Source: VAZQ01 sp963807865 (GTDB taxonomy: Bacteria > Pseudomonadota > Alphaproteobacteria > Rhizobiales > Xanthobacteraceae). Taken from it: 64,000 nt of DNA. This document shows positions 7,825 through 16,725 of the stretch, piece after piece (within the stretch, counting starts at the first letter, position 1; each line of letters begins with the position of its first letter). A program made the position numbers and the translations under genes. The stretch covers positions 62,001 through 126,000 of the forward strand of contig CAWEDK010000026.1 of NCBI GenBank assembly GCA_963807865.1, in the 5' to 3' direction. A model generated the notes under the pieces. It did no database searches. It was not told the origin of the DNA and worked only from the letters and a program-made list of their open reading frames with translations.

Positions 7825-8256
7825 ATGCCGATTTCGCTCCGCTCCTTCATGCGCTCCATCCTTGCCGTCTCGGTTTTGGCCGCGGCCGCCGGTCTTGGCG
7901 CCGTGTTCGCGCAACAGATGCCCGCGTCGAAGGTGACGCCGGTGAAGAAGCAGGCGCTCGCCGACATCCCGGGCCGCGAAGTCCAAATGATCACGATCGA
8001 TATTCCGCCCGGCGGCGGCTCCGCGCCCCATCGCCATCCCGGCCATCACATTTTCGGCTACGTGCTGGAAGGCAGCTACCGCATCAAGGTCGGCGACGAC
8101 GCCGAAAAGGTGCTCAACAAGGGCGATACGTTCTACGAGCCGCCGGGTGCGCTGCATGCGGTCTCGCGCAACGCCAGCGACAGCGCGCCCGCCAAGGTGC
8201 TGGCGGTGATCGTCGCGGAGAGCGGCAAGCCCACGACGGTGCCGGAGAAGCAGTGA
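7825..8256 (+). CDS. Secreted cupin domain protein
   Basis: 143 residues. The start at 7825 follows GGGAGG and gives a signal peptide (cleavage near VFA). One cupin barrel follows: motif 1 is APHRHPGHHIFGYVLEGSY with three metal-ligand His and a Glu, and motif 2 is GDTFYEPPGALHAV with the fourth His. Small periplasmic cupins of this kind are often annotated as anti-sigma-like or quercetinase-like; none is proven here. It converges with the monooxygenase-like gene across a palindromic repeat. Confidence 0.88.
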   Translation: MPISLRSFMRSILAVSVLAAAAGLGAVFAQQMPASKVTPVKKQALADIPGREVQMITIDIPPGGGSAPHRHPGHHIFGYVLEGSYRIKVGDDAEKVLNKGDTFYEPPGALHAVSRNASDSAPAKVLAVIVAESGKPTTVPEKQ

Positions 8257-8301
8257 TCGTGGGATGCGCAGCGAAATCCGCCGACCGATTGTAACTCATG
8301 C

Positions 8302-8328
8302 GATGGGTTTCGCTGCGCTCAACCCATC
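8302..8328. repeat. Palindromic intergenic repeat (GATGGGTT...AACCCATC)
   Basis: An 8-bp perfect inverted repeat with an 11-nt loop, of a kind I know from intergenic regions of many Hyphomicrobiales. It lies between the convergent cupin and monooxygenase-like genes and may also help terminate transcription from both sides. Confidence 0.55.
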
Positions 8329-8350
8329 CTACGGCCGCCGTGCTGATGCT

Positions 8351-8647
8351 TCACTTCAGGTTCAGCACCACCGGCCCGGCCACCGGATCGGTCACGCCAA
8401 GCCCGCCGCCCAGGTCTTCGAGCGTATGGCGGAACGAATTGAGCGTGGCGATCATGTTCGGCCGCGCCGCGGCCATCGCGTCCATGCTGTCCCATTCGGC
8501 AATGATGCAGTAGCTGCGGTCGCCGGTCTTGATCATGTTGACGTGCCGGATGCCGGGCCAGTCGCCTCCGACCTTCTGGTGGGCATCGAGGAATTCCTGG
8601 TCGCATCCGGGCTTCACCCGGAAGCGCACGGCGTTGAAGGCGGTCAT
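8351..8647 (-). CDS. Antibiotic biosynthesis monooxygenase (ABM)-like domain protein
   Basis: 98 residues forming one dimeric alpha/beta-barrel (ferredoxin-like) domain: the first strand is FNAVRFRVKPG, followed by a helix, HVNMIKTGDRSYCIIAEWDS and a C-terminal helix. This size and pattern fit the ABM superfamily, which includes quinol monooxygenases and haem-degrading or stress proteins. The key residues do not point to one activity. Single gene. Confidence 0.7.
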   Translation of the reverse strand: MTAFNAVRFRVKPGCDQEFLDAHQKVGGDWPGIRHVNMIKTGDRSYCIIAEWDSMDAMAAARPNMIATLNSFRHTLEDLGGGLGVTDPVAGPVVLNLK

Positions 8648-8771
8648 GGTGGCTCCTCCTTGCCCGATGGGCCCGTCATGATGATGCGGGGCGGCAGCGA
8701 CAGCCGCAAGGGTGTCAGGCAGGATGTTGCATCATCCCGGATCGCTTCGCTCATCCGGGCCACTTGCCGAG

Positions 8772-8999
8772 TCACAACAGAATAAGGATGCCCCACAGCA
8801 CCATACCGATGACGACGGCAAAAGACGCGACGACGGCCTTGTCCAAAACCTTCTTCCAGAACAGGAGCGTGTCCACATCGCGCTGCGTCGGGCCTTCATC
8901 CGAGGCGACCATCCGCGCCATATGGTTCATCAGGTGCCTTCGGATGAGGAATGTGACGGGGAGAACAAAAATCAGCGGAAGCAGGATGATCAATTCCAC
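8772..8999 (-). CDS. Small two-helix membrane protein, 75 aa
   Basis: A GTG start at 8999 gives MELIILLPLIFVLPVTFLIR, a first membrane helix, then a polar middle (ASDEGPTQRDVDTLLFWKK) and a second helix (VVASFAVVIGMVLWGILILL) to the stop. The same frame is open upstream to 9200, but that part reads like non-coding sequence and overlaps the next gene. It lies about 115 bp downstream of the ImmA/IrrE-like gene on the same strand and could form a pair with it. Function unknown. Confidence 0.45.
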   Translation of the reverse strand: MELIILLPLIFVLPVTFLIRRHLMNHMARMVASDEGPTQRDVDTLLFWKKVLDKAVVASFAVVIGMVLWGILILL

Positions 9000-9115
9000 C
9001 AGCGCGGTTTCCGACTGAAGGCCAAGGCGGCGTGAGGTTGTAGTTTGTAGCCAGCATTGAGCGTCAGCGATGTGCGGGGCCTTCCCTTGCGTGCATGAGG
9101 CCGTCCCGGATTTCG

Positions 9116-9776
9116 CTACGCTTGCTGCGTAGAGCCGCAGGAAAGGCACTTTTTGCCAATCTGCAAATACGAAACCAAATAGTCTCCACACATTTTGCAT
9201 GGAGCATCAACTAGAAACTGGCTGAAATACTCTCTCAATCTTTTTCGAGCGAGTGGGATCGAGATCCTTTGCATCAAGCTCAATAAGGTCGCGTCCGCAA
9301 ACCGTGCAACAGCGTGATCTGGGGCTAAGAAATACTCCGCGAAGAACTCGGCCTGCCATTCGGCGGAATACTCCTTCTGCCTAAATTGGATACGAAGGGT
9401 AGGGTCGTTGGAGAATGCTTTGGCATCATGATCGTGAAGCACGATGTGGCCGATGCTCGTGAGAAATCGCCAAATAGTGCATATTCGTCTCCAGCTTTCG
9501 CATCCCCCCAGATTTTTCGATCAACATGCAGGACGATGAACTTCCTTTGAACGAGACGTTTGCTGGTTCGTCATAAATATTGGCGCGATCGAATCGGTGA
9601 ACACGTAGTTCTCGTTTTTTCTTGCTCTCGCAGTAGCTTTTGAGGGTAGTCTCCACAAATTCAGTGATATCGAACGTGCCGCTGCGTGCTAGCTCGTCAA
9701 AAGCTAGACAGGCAGCGGCTATCGCTCTAATTGTCGCGGCGCTTCTGAATTCGACTTTGTAGTCGCTGCGCACCAT
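9116..9776 (-). pseudogene. ImmA/IrrE family metallo-endopeptidase-like protein, frameshifted
   Basis: No single frame is open, but three frames join into one protein of about 220 residues. It starts MVRSDYKVEFRSAATIRA at 9776 and continues through KFIVLHVDRKIWGDAKAGDE. The zinc motif is assembled from LAISHE in one frame and IGHIVLHDHDAKAF in the next, giving HExxH, followed by EYSAEWQAEFFAEYFLAP, the usual second metal region (EWxAxxFA). The C-terminus adds two Cys pairs (CKMC and CLSC), a likely zinc ribbon. Base composition is clearly lower in GC than the surroundings, suggesting transfer. Relatives cleave repressors or regulators in mobile-element and stress control. Confidence 0.6.
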
Positions 9777-9789
9777 CGGACGGCGCCCT

Positions 9790-12700
9790 CCAGGAGCAGC
9801 CGGTCGTGCTTCCGCCAGTGTCGCACTTAAGACAAGTTCCGGTCCGGACCATAGTGAAATTAAAGCACTCGGAGCAAGCCTCGCCCTCATAACCCTTTGC
9901 CTTGGCTTCTATGTCCCTTCTGGCCATGTTCTGCTGGGAGAAGCCCATGGTGCGCTTTGTTCAAGCTGTTCGGTCGGCGAGGGTGTTCGCTAAGGTCAGG
10001 CTTGCGTGCGGCGGTGCCGGCGACGTCGGCGCAAGTCACGTGGCCGGTGAAGGCAGTCACCTTGCCTGACAATCCGCTTCCCTAATTCTTGCCCGCAACA
10101 GCGGAGGTGGATGAAGCGCCGCCCGCCATCACGCCGAGCTTGTCGGTGCGCGAGCGGGTCAGGCCCTTCGAGACGTATTGCGCGGCGGCCGGCGGGCGGC
10201 CTTCCTCGACGCCCTTGCCGAGCGCGTCGAAGCCGGCCTGGCTCGGGTCGACATGGGCGAGGTCGAAGCGCTCGAGATAGCTCACCGCCAGCTCGCGGAA
10301 GATGTAGTCGAGCATCGAGGTGGCGTACTTGATCGAGTCGTTGCCCTGCACCGGGCCGGCCGGCTCGAAGCGCGTGAACGTGAAGGCGTCGACATATTCG
10401 TCGAGCGGCACGCCGTATTGCAGGCCGAGCGACACCGCGATCGCGAAGTTGTTGATGAGCGAGCGCAGCGCCGCGCCCTCCTTGTGCATGTCGATGAAGA
10501 TCTCGCCGAGCCGGCCGTCGTCGTATTCGCCGGTGCGCAGATAGACCTTGTGGCCGCCGACCACCGCCTTCTGGGTGTAGCCCTTGCGGCGGTCGGGCAT
10601 GCGCTCGCGCTCGCGCATCACCACGATGCGCTCGACCACCTTCTCGACCACGCGTTCGGCCAGCGCCGAGACGCGCGCGGCCTGCGGCTTCTCGATGAAC
10701 GCCTCGATGACGTCGTCCTCGTCCTCCTCGTCCTCGATGAGCTGGCTCTGCAGCGGCTGCGACGAGCTTCGAGCCGTCGCGGTAGAGCGCGTTGGCCTTG
10801 AGCGCGAGCTTCCAGGAGAGCAGGTACGCCGCCTTGCAGTCCTCGACGGTCGCGTCGTTCGGCATGTTGATGGTCTTGGAGATCGCGCCCGAGATGAACG
10901 GCTGCGCCGCCGCCATCATGCGGATGTGGCTCTCGACCGAGAGATAGCGCTTGCCGGTGCGGCCGCACGGATTGGCGCAGTCGAACACCGGATAGTGCTC
11001 GGCCTTGAGGTGCGGCGCGCCCTCGACCGTCATCGCGCCGCAGACGTGGATGTTGGCGGCCTCGATCTCGCGCTTGGTGAAGCCGAGCGCGGAGAGCAGG
11101 TCGAAGCGCGGGTCGGCGAGCTTGTCGGGCGCGATGCCGAGCGCTTGGCGAAGAACTCCTCGCCCAGCGTCCACTTGTTGAACGCGAACTTGATGTCGAA
11201 GGCGGTCGGCAGCGCCTTCTCGATCTTCTCGATCGCCTCGGCGGTGAAGCCCTTCTGCTTGAGCGTCGAGTGGTTGATGCCGGGCGACTGGCCGAGCGAG
11301 CCGTGGCCGACCGCGTAGGCCTCGATCTCGGCGATCTGCGATTCGCGAGTAGCCGAGCACGCGCAGCGCTTCCGGCACGGCGCGGTTGATGATCTTGAAG
11401 TAGCCGCCGCCCGCGAGCTTCTTGAACTTCACCAGCGCGAAGTCGGGCTCGATGCCGGTGGTGTCGCAATCCATCACCAGGCCGATGGTGCCGGTCGGCG
11501 CGATCACCGAGACCTGCGCGTTGCGGTAGCCGTGCTGCTCGCCGAGCGCGAGCGCGCGGTCCCAGGCGCGCCTTGGCGTGCTCGACCATCTTCGGGGCAT
11601 TGCCGCCAAGGACGGCAGGCCTTGTGGTCGAGCGGCACCGGCGGCGTCGCGACCTTCTCGTAGCCGTTGCGCTCGCCGTGCGCGGCGCGGCGGTGGTTGC
11701 GGATCACGCGCAGCATGTGCTCGCGGTTCTTCTTGTAGCCCGGGAAGGCGCCGAGCTCCTCCGCCATCTCGGCCGAGGTGGCGTAGCTGATGCCGGTCAT
11801 GATGGCGGTGAGCGCGCCCGCGATCTGGCGGCCGGCATCCGAATCGTAGGACATGCCGGACGACATCAGCAGGCCGCCGAGATTGGCGTAGCCGAGGCCG
11901 AGCGTGCGGAACTCGTAGCTCAGCTTGGCGATCTCCTTCGACGGGAACTGCGCCATCAGCACCGAGATTTCCAGCACCACGGTCCACAGCCGGATGGCGT
12001 GCTCGTAGCCCTCGACGTCGAAATCGCGGGTCTTGGCGTTGCGGAACGCCAGCAGGTTCATCGAGGCGAGATTGCACGCCGTGTCGTCGAGGAACATGTA
12101 TTCCGAGCACGGGTTCGAGCCGCGGATCGGGCCCGACGCCGGGCAGGTGTGCCAGTCGTTGACGGTGGTGTGATACTGCAGGCCCGGGTCGGCGCAGGCC
12201 CAGGCGGCGTGGCCGATCTTCTCCCACAGGTCGCGCGCCTTGAGCGTCTTGGCGATCTTGCCCGGCTTGGTGCGCCAGGTCAGGTCCCAGTCGCCGTCCG
12301 ACTCGACCGCCTTGAGGAACTCGTCGGTGACGCGCACCGAGTTGTTGGAGTTCTGGCCGGAGACCGTGAGGTAGGCTTCCGAATCCCAGTCGGTGTCGTA
12401 GATCGGGAATTGGATGTCGTTGTAGCCCTGCTTGGCGAACTGGATCACCCGCTGGATGTAGTTGTCCGGCACATGGTTCTTGCGCGCGGCCTTGATCTCG
12501 CGCCGCAGCACCGGGTTCTTGTCGGGATCGAAGCAGTCGTCGCCCGAGCCTTCGCAGTTGACGCAGGCCTTGAGGATGGCGCGCAGGTGCTTCTGGTTGA
12601 TCTTGGAGCCGGTGACCAGCGCCGCGACCTTCTGCTCCTCGATCACCTTCCAGTCGATGAACTGCTCGATGTCGGGATGGTCGGTGTCGACGATCACCAT

Positions 12701-13537
12701 CTTGGCGGCGCGGCGCGTGGTGCCGCCCGACTTGATGGCGCCCGCCGCGCGGTCGCCGATCTTGAGGAAGCTCATCAGGCCGGAGGACTTGCCGCCGCCG
12801 GCGAGCCGCTCGCCTTCGCCGCGCAGCGCGGAGAAGTTCGTGCCGGTGCCGGAGCCGTATTTGAACAGGCGCGCCTCGCGCACCCACAGGTCCATGATCC
12901 CGCCTTCGTTGACGAGATCGTCGTTGATCGACTGGATGAAGCAGGCGTGCGGCTGCGGGTGCTCGTAGGACGACTTCGACTTGACGAGCTTGCCGGTCTC
13001 GAAATCGACGTAGAAATGCCCCTGGCTCGGGCCGTCGATGCCGTAGGCCCAGTGCAGGCCGGTGTTGAACCATTGCGGCGAGTTCGGCGCCGCCATCTGC
13101 ATCGCCAGCATGTAGCAGTGCTCGTCGAAGAACGCGCGGGCGTCCGCTTCGCTGTCGAAATAGCCGCCCTTCCAGCCCCAGTAGGTCCAGGTGCCGGCGA
13201 GCCGCTCGAACACCTGCTTGGAGGACTGCTCGCCGATCGAGCGCTCCTTCTCGGGCAGTTCCTTCAGCGCGTCCTCGTCCGCCACCGAGCGCCACAGCCA
13301 GGACGGAACGGTCTCTTCCTCGACCTTCTTCAGGCGCGCGGGCACGCCGGCCTTGCGGAAATACTTCTGCGCCAGCACGTCGGCGGCGACCTGCGACCAG
13401 GAGGTCGGGACTTCGACATTGTCGGCGTGGAACACCACCGAGCCGTCGGGATTGCGAATCTCGCTCGTGGTCAGCCGGAACTCGATGCCCGCGTAGGCGG
13501 ACTGTCCTTCCTCGGTAAAGCGCCGCTCGATCCGCAT
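9790..13537 (-). pseudogene. nrdJ: Adenosylcobalamin-dependent (class II) ribonucleotide reductase, frameshifted
   Basis: Makes deoxyribonucleotides from ribonucleotides with a B12 radical. The start at 13537 (MRIERRFTEEG) follows AAGGGGC. The first 640 residues are intact, including GSGTGTNFS and the active-site region SGPIRGSNPCSEYMFLDD. Frame changes near 11610, 11345, 11150 and 10765 are needed to continue through VSVIAPTGTIGLVMDCDTTG, IHVCGAMTVEGAPH and ADDRQ-like C-terminal blocks to a stop at 10082. The Cys-rich tail (KGYEGEACSEC, GTCLKCDTGGSTTGCS) lies further on in another frame. In that tail a conserved Cys is Gly (codon 9814-9816) and the expected stop reads TGG, so the frame runs on to 9727. 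Several breaks are probably assembly errors; the tail changes may be real. Confidence 0.88.
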
Positions 13538-13560
13538 CTCTTGCCCCTTCATGTTGGTGC

Positions 13561-13599
13561 GGCGACCTGCGGGATTTGACCCGCATCATATAGGTCGCC
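13561..13599 (-). promoter_or_regulatory. Two-part leader hairpin just upstream of nrdJ
   Basis: An 8-bp outer stem (GGCGACCT with AGGTCGCC) encloses a 7-nt bulge and a 5-bp inner stem (GCGGG with CCCGC) around a TCAAAT loop. It ends 23 nt before the start at 13537. A T-arm-like look was noted, but it does not fold as a tRNA. It could control translation of nrdJ. Confidence 0.5.
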
Positions 13600-13816
13600 G
13601 GCACGCCATTTGCCGACTCGTTTCCCGTGACGCGGCCGGCCTCCGACCGCGCCCCGAGTGGCCTCATTCAGTCTGTCGAACGCCCTGGGTCCGTGACCTT
13701 GAACGCCGGTCACGGATCGTTGCGGCGCGTCCGGAGCACGTCCTGTGGGCGTGATGATCCCAGGCTCCGAAAGCCGATCGGCCGGCGGAGTGGTGACTAC
13801 GGGACCCTGTCAGGAG

Positions 13817-13888
13817 GTGCCCGGCGGACTTCGAACCACTCGCGCCGAACAGGTGACAAAGCTAAGACAGACCCGCCGGGCACGTCAA
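13817..13888 (-). promoter_or_regulatory. Candidate nrdJ promoter inside an 11-bp inverted repeat
   Basis: On the minus strand TTGACG (13883-13888), a 17-bp spacer and TTAGCT (13860-13865) form a plausible sigma-70 promoter. The spacer is largely one arm of a perfect 11-bp inverted repeat (13873-13883 with 13817-13827), which might be a repressor site. The mRNA leader would be about 300 nt. The rest of the 750-bp gap (13538-14290) holds no gene and no B12 riboswitch box that I can recognise. Confidence 0.4.
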
Positions 13889-14290
13889 GACCTAGTATCA
13901 AATTATGAATTAACCGCTACCTCTGGTGCCTGCCTGTGAAATTCGGGGACGACTCAGGGTGCGATGCAACAAGTATTGGATTTATGGGCATCTTTGAAAA
14001 GGCCGGGCACCGGGTTATCCCGTGACGCGTTTGTTGCCACAAACTGTCAAGCGCAAAAATTTGCGGCCGGTCCGCCGCGGGGCGGTTGGATGCCGCCCGC
14101 TTGGTGCGGGTCCTGACGCAGGCGGGGGCTCTTGGAGCGCCCTCGGCCCCTGCAACCGGCCCGAATCTGGTGCGCTACGCGCTGATTCCCGTCGCGCTTG
14201 CCCGACGGCCGCACGAACGGTGGTGGAGCCGGATACTCGCCGCCTGCCGCCCGTCGTCCGGCGTTGTCGGCGACGCTAAGGCGGGCACGC

Positions 14291-15286
14291 TCATTCGCTC
14301 GGCTTGATGCCGATCTGCTGCATCAGTTTGGTGGTCGTGAGCACGTCCTCGCGGAAGAATTTCGCAAATTCGTCGACGCTCATCGGCATGTCTTCGCTGC
14401 CGACCTTTGCGAGCCGTTCCTGCACCGAGGCCACCTTCATGGCGGCCTGGCTTTCGTCGTGCAGCCGGTCGACGACCGAGCGCGGCGTTTTGACGGGAAC
14501 AAACACGCCGGTCCAGAACACGTACGACGAATCCTTGAAGCCGAGTTCGGTCGTGGTCGGCACGTCGGGCAGCGCCTTGGCGCGGGTGTCGGTGCTGACC
14601 GCGAGCGCGATCAGCCGTCCCTCCTTCACCAGCGGAAGCGCGGGGGCGAGCGGCAGGAAATAGAAGTCGATGCGGCCGGCCAACAGTTCGGTGAAGGCCT
14701 CGTTCGGTCCGCGGAAGGGCACGTGCTGCGCCTGGATGCCGGCGCTCAGGCGGAAGCGCTCCGCCGCCAGATGCGATGTGGAGCCAATGCCGGCGGAGGC
14801 GAAGTTGAGTTCTCCTGGCTTGGCCTTAGCGGCGGCGATCAGGTCGGCTGTGGTCTTAAAGCCTTTCGATGGCGGCACCACCAGCACCGTCGGCGTCTTG
14901 CCGAGCGCAATGACCGGTGCGAAATCGTTGAGCGTGTCGTAGGGCAGGCTCTTGTAAAGCGAGAGCGCGGAACTGAACGACGACGAATGCACCAGCAGCG
15001 TATGGCCGTCCGGCGGCGCCTTGCCGACCGCGGTCACACCAATCGTGCCGCCGGCGCCTGGGCGGTTCTCGACCACGATCGGCTTGTTGACCTGCTTGGA
15101 CACCTGCTCGAGCACGATGCGGCCGACGATGTCGTTGGCGGCCCCGGCTGCGAACGGGACGATCGCCTGGATGTTCCGATCGGGCCAGCTCTGGGCCACG
15201 GCAGCCGAAGGCGCGGCGGTCAGGAGTGGAAGGCTCGCAAGCGCATAGACTGCGTTGCGCAAATGCCCGAACGTGGATGAATCCAT
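14291..15286 (-). CDS. Bug family (tripartite tricarboxylate transporter) solute-binding protein
   Basis: 331 residues. A signal peptide ending AVAQS is followed by the Bug fold: DRNIQAIVPFAAGAANDIVG, VVENRPGAGGTIGVTAVGKA, and VPFRGPNEAFTELLAGRID. These proteins bind carboxylates or other small organic solutes in the periplasm and pass them to TctAB-type permeases. No permease gene is near, as is usual for the expanded Bug families of soil Hyphomicrobiales and Burkholderiales. The ligand is unknown. The gene is intact and diverges from the GH114-like gene. Confidence 0.92.
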   Translation of the reverse strand: MDSSTFGHLRNAVYALASLPLLTAAPSAAVAQSWPDRNIQAIVPFAAGAANDIVGRIVLEQVSKQVNKPIVVENRPGAGGTIGVTAVGKAPPDGHTLLVHSSSFSSALSLYKSLPYDTLNDFAPVIALGKTPTVLVVPPSKGFKTTADLIAAAKAKPGELNFASAGIGSTSHLAAERFRLSAGIQAQHVPFRGPNEAFTELLAGRIDFYFLPLAPALPLVKEGRLIALAVSTDTRAKALPDVPTTTELGFKDSSYVFWTGVFVPVKTPRSVVDRLHDESQAAMKVASVQERLAKVGSEDMPMSVDEFAKFFREDVLTTTKLMQQIGIKPSE

Positions 15287-15537
15287 TGGTCGTGTTCCTC
15301 CGGTATCCGCGCGAAGTTTTAGTCACGCGCGCTGGCGCGGAGAATACGCGTGGCCGCATCCGCGGTGCAACGTCGCGATGGTCGCAGCGCAAGCGATTGG
15401 ATAGGGTGGGGCTGCGATTTACCGGCTCGGACGGACAAGCCACGGAAGGTCATCGAACCAACATGCCGTCATTCAGCGATCTGGTCTCACGCCACGCTGC
15501 GCGCACCGGCACTGCCGCGGTCGTTGCCTTGGCAACG

Positions 15538-15614
15538 CTAGTGGTCCGATTCCGAAATTCGCATCATTCGTGCGGCACCCTCGTTTGCGAATTTCGGAAT
15601 CTAAGGACCACTAG
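15538..15614. repeat. CTAG-bounded palindromic element, copy 2 (77 bp)
   Basis: Begins CTAGTGGTCCGATTCC and ends with the near inverse GGACCACTAG. Arms of about 25 bp match except for a 3-nt insertion, around a centre of about 22 nt. It is homologous to the element at 4741-4814 in inverse orientation. Confidence 0.75.
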
Positions 15615-15628
15615 CAACTCTATGATTT

Positions 15629-15705
15629 CAGTGCCCCTTTTGAACCCGAAGTTCGCGATCGGATTTTGCCGCAAGATGCGCGCGAACTTCGGGTTCGGGG
15701 CACTG
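15629..15705. repeat. Palindromic element, copy 3 (77 bp), overlapping a start codon
   Basis: Left arm CAGTGCCCC...AACCCGAAGTTCGCG and right arm CGCGAACTTCGGGTTCGGGGCACTG form a long imperfect palindrome of the same length as copy 2, only 14 bp away. Its arms match the second arm type of copy 1. The start codon at 15676 and the first ten codons of the GH114-like gene lie inside it. Confidence 0.7.
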
Positions 15706-16641
15706 GCGCTTGTTCTGGCGGGACTGCAGAGCGTGGCGCCGCTGTTCGCGGAGCCAGCGGCTTCGCAGCTCGCGCGCACGCTCGCGGCAGCGAAAAGCTG
15801 GGGCTACCAGCTCCAGGACGCCGATCCCGATGTGATCGCGGCTTCGCCCTACGACATGGTGGTGATCGACTATTCGCGCGACGGCACCAGCGCGACGGTA
15901 TTCACGCCTGCCGAGCTCGAAACGATGAAGAAGAAGCCGGACGGCAGCCGGCGCATCGTGCTGTCCTATCTTTCGATCGGGGAGGCCGAGAAATACCGAT
16001 ATTATTGGAAATGGTATTGGGGCTGGTTCTTCGGCTGGTTTGCGCCGTCGTGGCGCGATCGCCAGAACACCGAATGGCGCGGCAACTATGCGGTGCGCTA
16101 TTGGGATCCCGGGTGGCAGGAGATCATCGTCACCGGCGAGAACAGCTATCTCGACCGCATCATCAAGGCCGGCTTCGATGGCGTGTGGCTCGACAAGGTC
16201 GACGAGTACGAATTCTACGAGAAGAAGGCGGACGCGCCCGCGCTGATGATCGCGTTTGTCAGCAAGCTCGCTGCCCATGCGCGCGGCCGCAAGCCGGGCT
16301 TCCTGGTGGTGCCGCAGAACGGCGAAGCCTTGCTCACCGATGCGGGTTACCGCGGCGTCATCGACGGCATCGGCAAGGAAGACATCCTGTATGGCGAAGG
16401 CAAGGACAAGCAGCCGAACACTCAGGCGTCGATTACCGAGAACGTCGCCAAGCTCAAGCTGCTGACCGCCGAGGGCAAGCCGGTGTTCGCCGTCGAGTAT
16501 CTCGATTCGCCGCAAGAGATCGCCAGCGCACGTAAACGGCTTCTGGGCTACGGTTTCATTCCGCATTTCGCCGATCGTGCGCTCGACAATCTGCGGATCG
16601 GCGACCTGCCCGATCCCAACCGGAAACCAGAGAAGAAATAG
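15676..16641 (+). CDS. Endo-alpha-1,4-polygalactosaminidase-like (GH114) secreted protein
   Basis: 321 residues from the ATG at 15676, which gives a good signal peptide, MRANFGFGALALVLAGLQSV with cleavage near LFA. An in-frame ATG at 15622 would add 18 poorly fitting residues. The TIM-barrel blocks of the GH114/TM1410-like family are clear: KSWGYQLQDADPDVIAASPYD, YLSIGEAEKYRYYW, YWDPGWQEII, GFDGVWLDKVDEYEF with the likely catalytic acidic residues, and VPQNGEALL near the end. Relatives cleave galactosamine-rich exopolysaccharide, but most are untested. The start region lies inside a repeat element, so the natural 5' end may have been replaced. Confidence 0.85.
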   Translation: MRANFGFGALALVLAGLQSVAPLFAEPAASQLARTLAAAKSWGYQLQDADPDVIAASPYDMVVIDYSRDGTSATVFTPAELETMKKKPDGSRRIVLSYLSIGEAEKYRYYWKWYWGWFFGWFAPSWRDRQNTEWRGNYAVRYWDPGWQEIIVTGENSYLDRIIKAGFDGVWLDKVDEYEFYEKKADAPALMIAFVSKLAAHARGRKPGFLVVPQNGEALLTDAGYRGVIDGIGKEDILYGEGKDKQPNTQASITENVAKLKLLTAEGKPVFAVEYLDSPQEIASARKRLLGYGFIPHFADRALDNLRIGDLPDPNRKPEKK

Positions 16642-16725
16642 CCGCTCGGTCGAGCCCGGGCTGGGGCTGGACATCGCCGTCGCGCGATGCCATGCCGATC
16701 CGCGAAGCTGTAGGAACGACTGCCG

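Noticed and set aside
11573..13579. 668-codon open frame on the plus strand opposite nrdJ
   Set aside because: It is a mirror of the highly biased codon use of nrdJ; its translation is low-complexity Ala/Arg/Gly/Val without domains, and nrdJ is clearly the coding strand.
13561..13599. tRNA or tmRNA 3' end before nrdJ
   Set aside because: The GCGGG/CCCGC arm and a nearby CACCA look tRNA-like, but the loop has six bases, there is no anticodon or D arm, and CCA is out of place relative to the acceptor stem.
13817..13883. Inverted repeat read as a rho-independent terminator
   Set aside because: The loop is 45 nt and no T-run follows on either strand; an operator or leader element fits better.
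13600..14290. Cobalamin riboswitch upstream of nrdJ
   Set aside because: I looked for the conserved B12 box and the GCCACTG core on the minus strand and found only poor matches.
14022..14307. Short open frames of 73-85 codons between nrdJ and the Bug gene
   Set aside because: Random-like composition, no ribosome-binding site, no domain.
15226..15675. In-frame extension of the GH114-like gene upstream of 15622
   Set aside because: It runs through two palindromic repeats and non-coding sequence; no conserved residues, and the signal peptide begins only at 15676.
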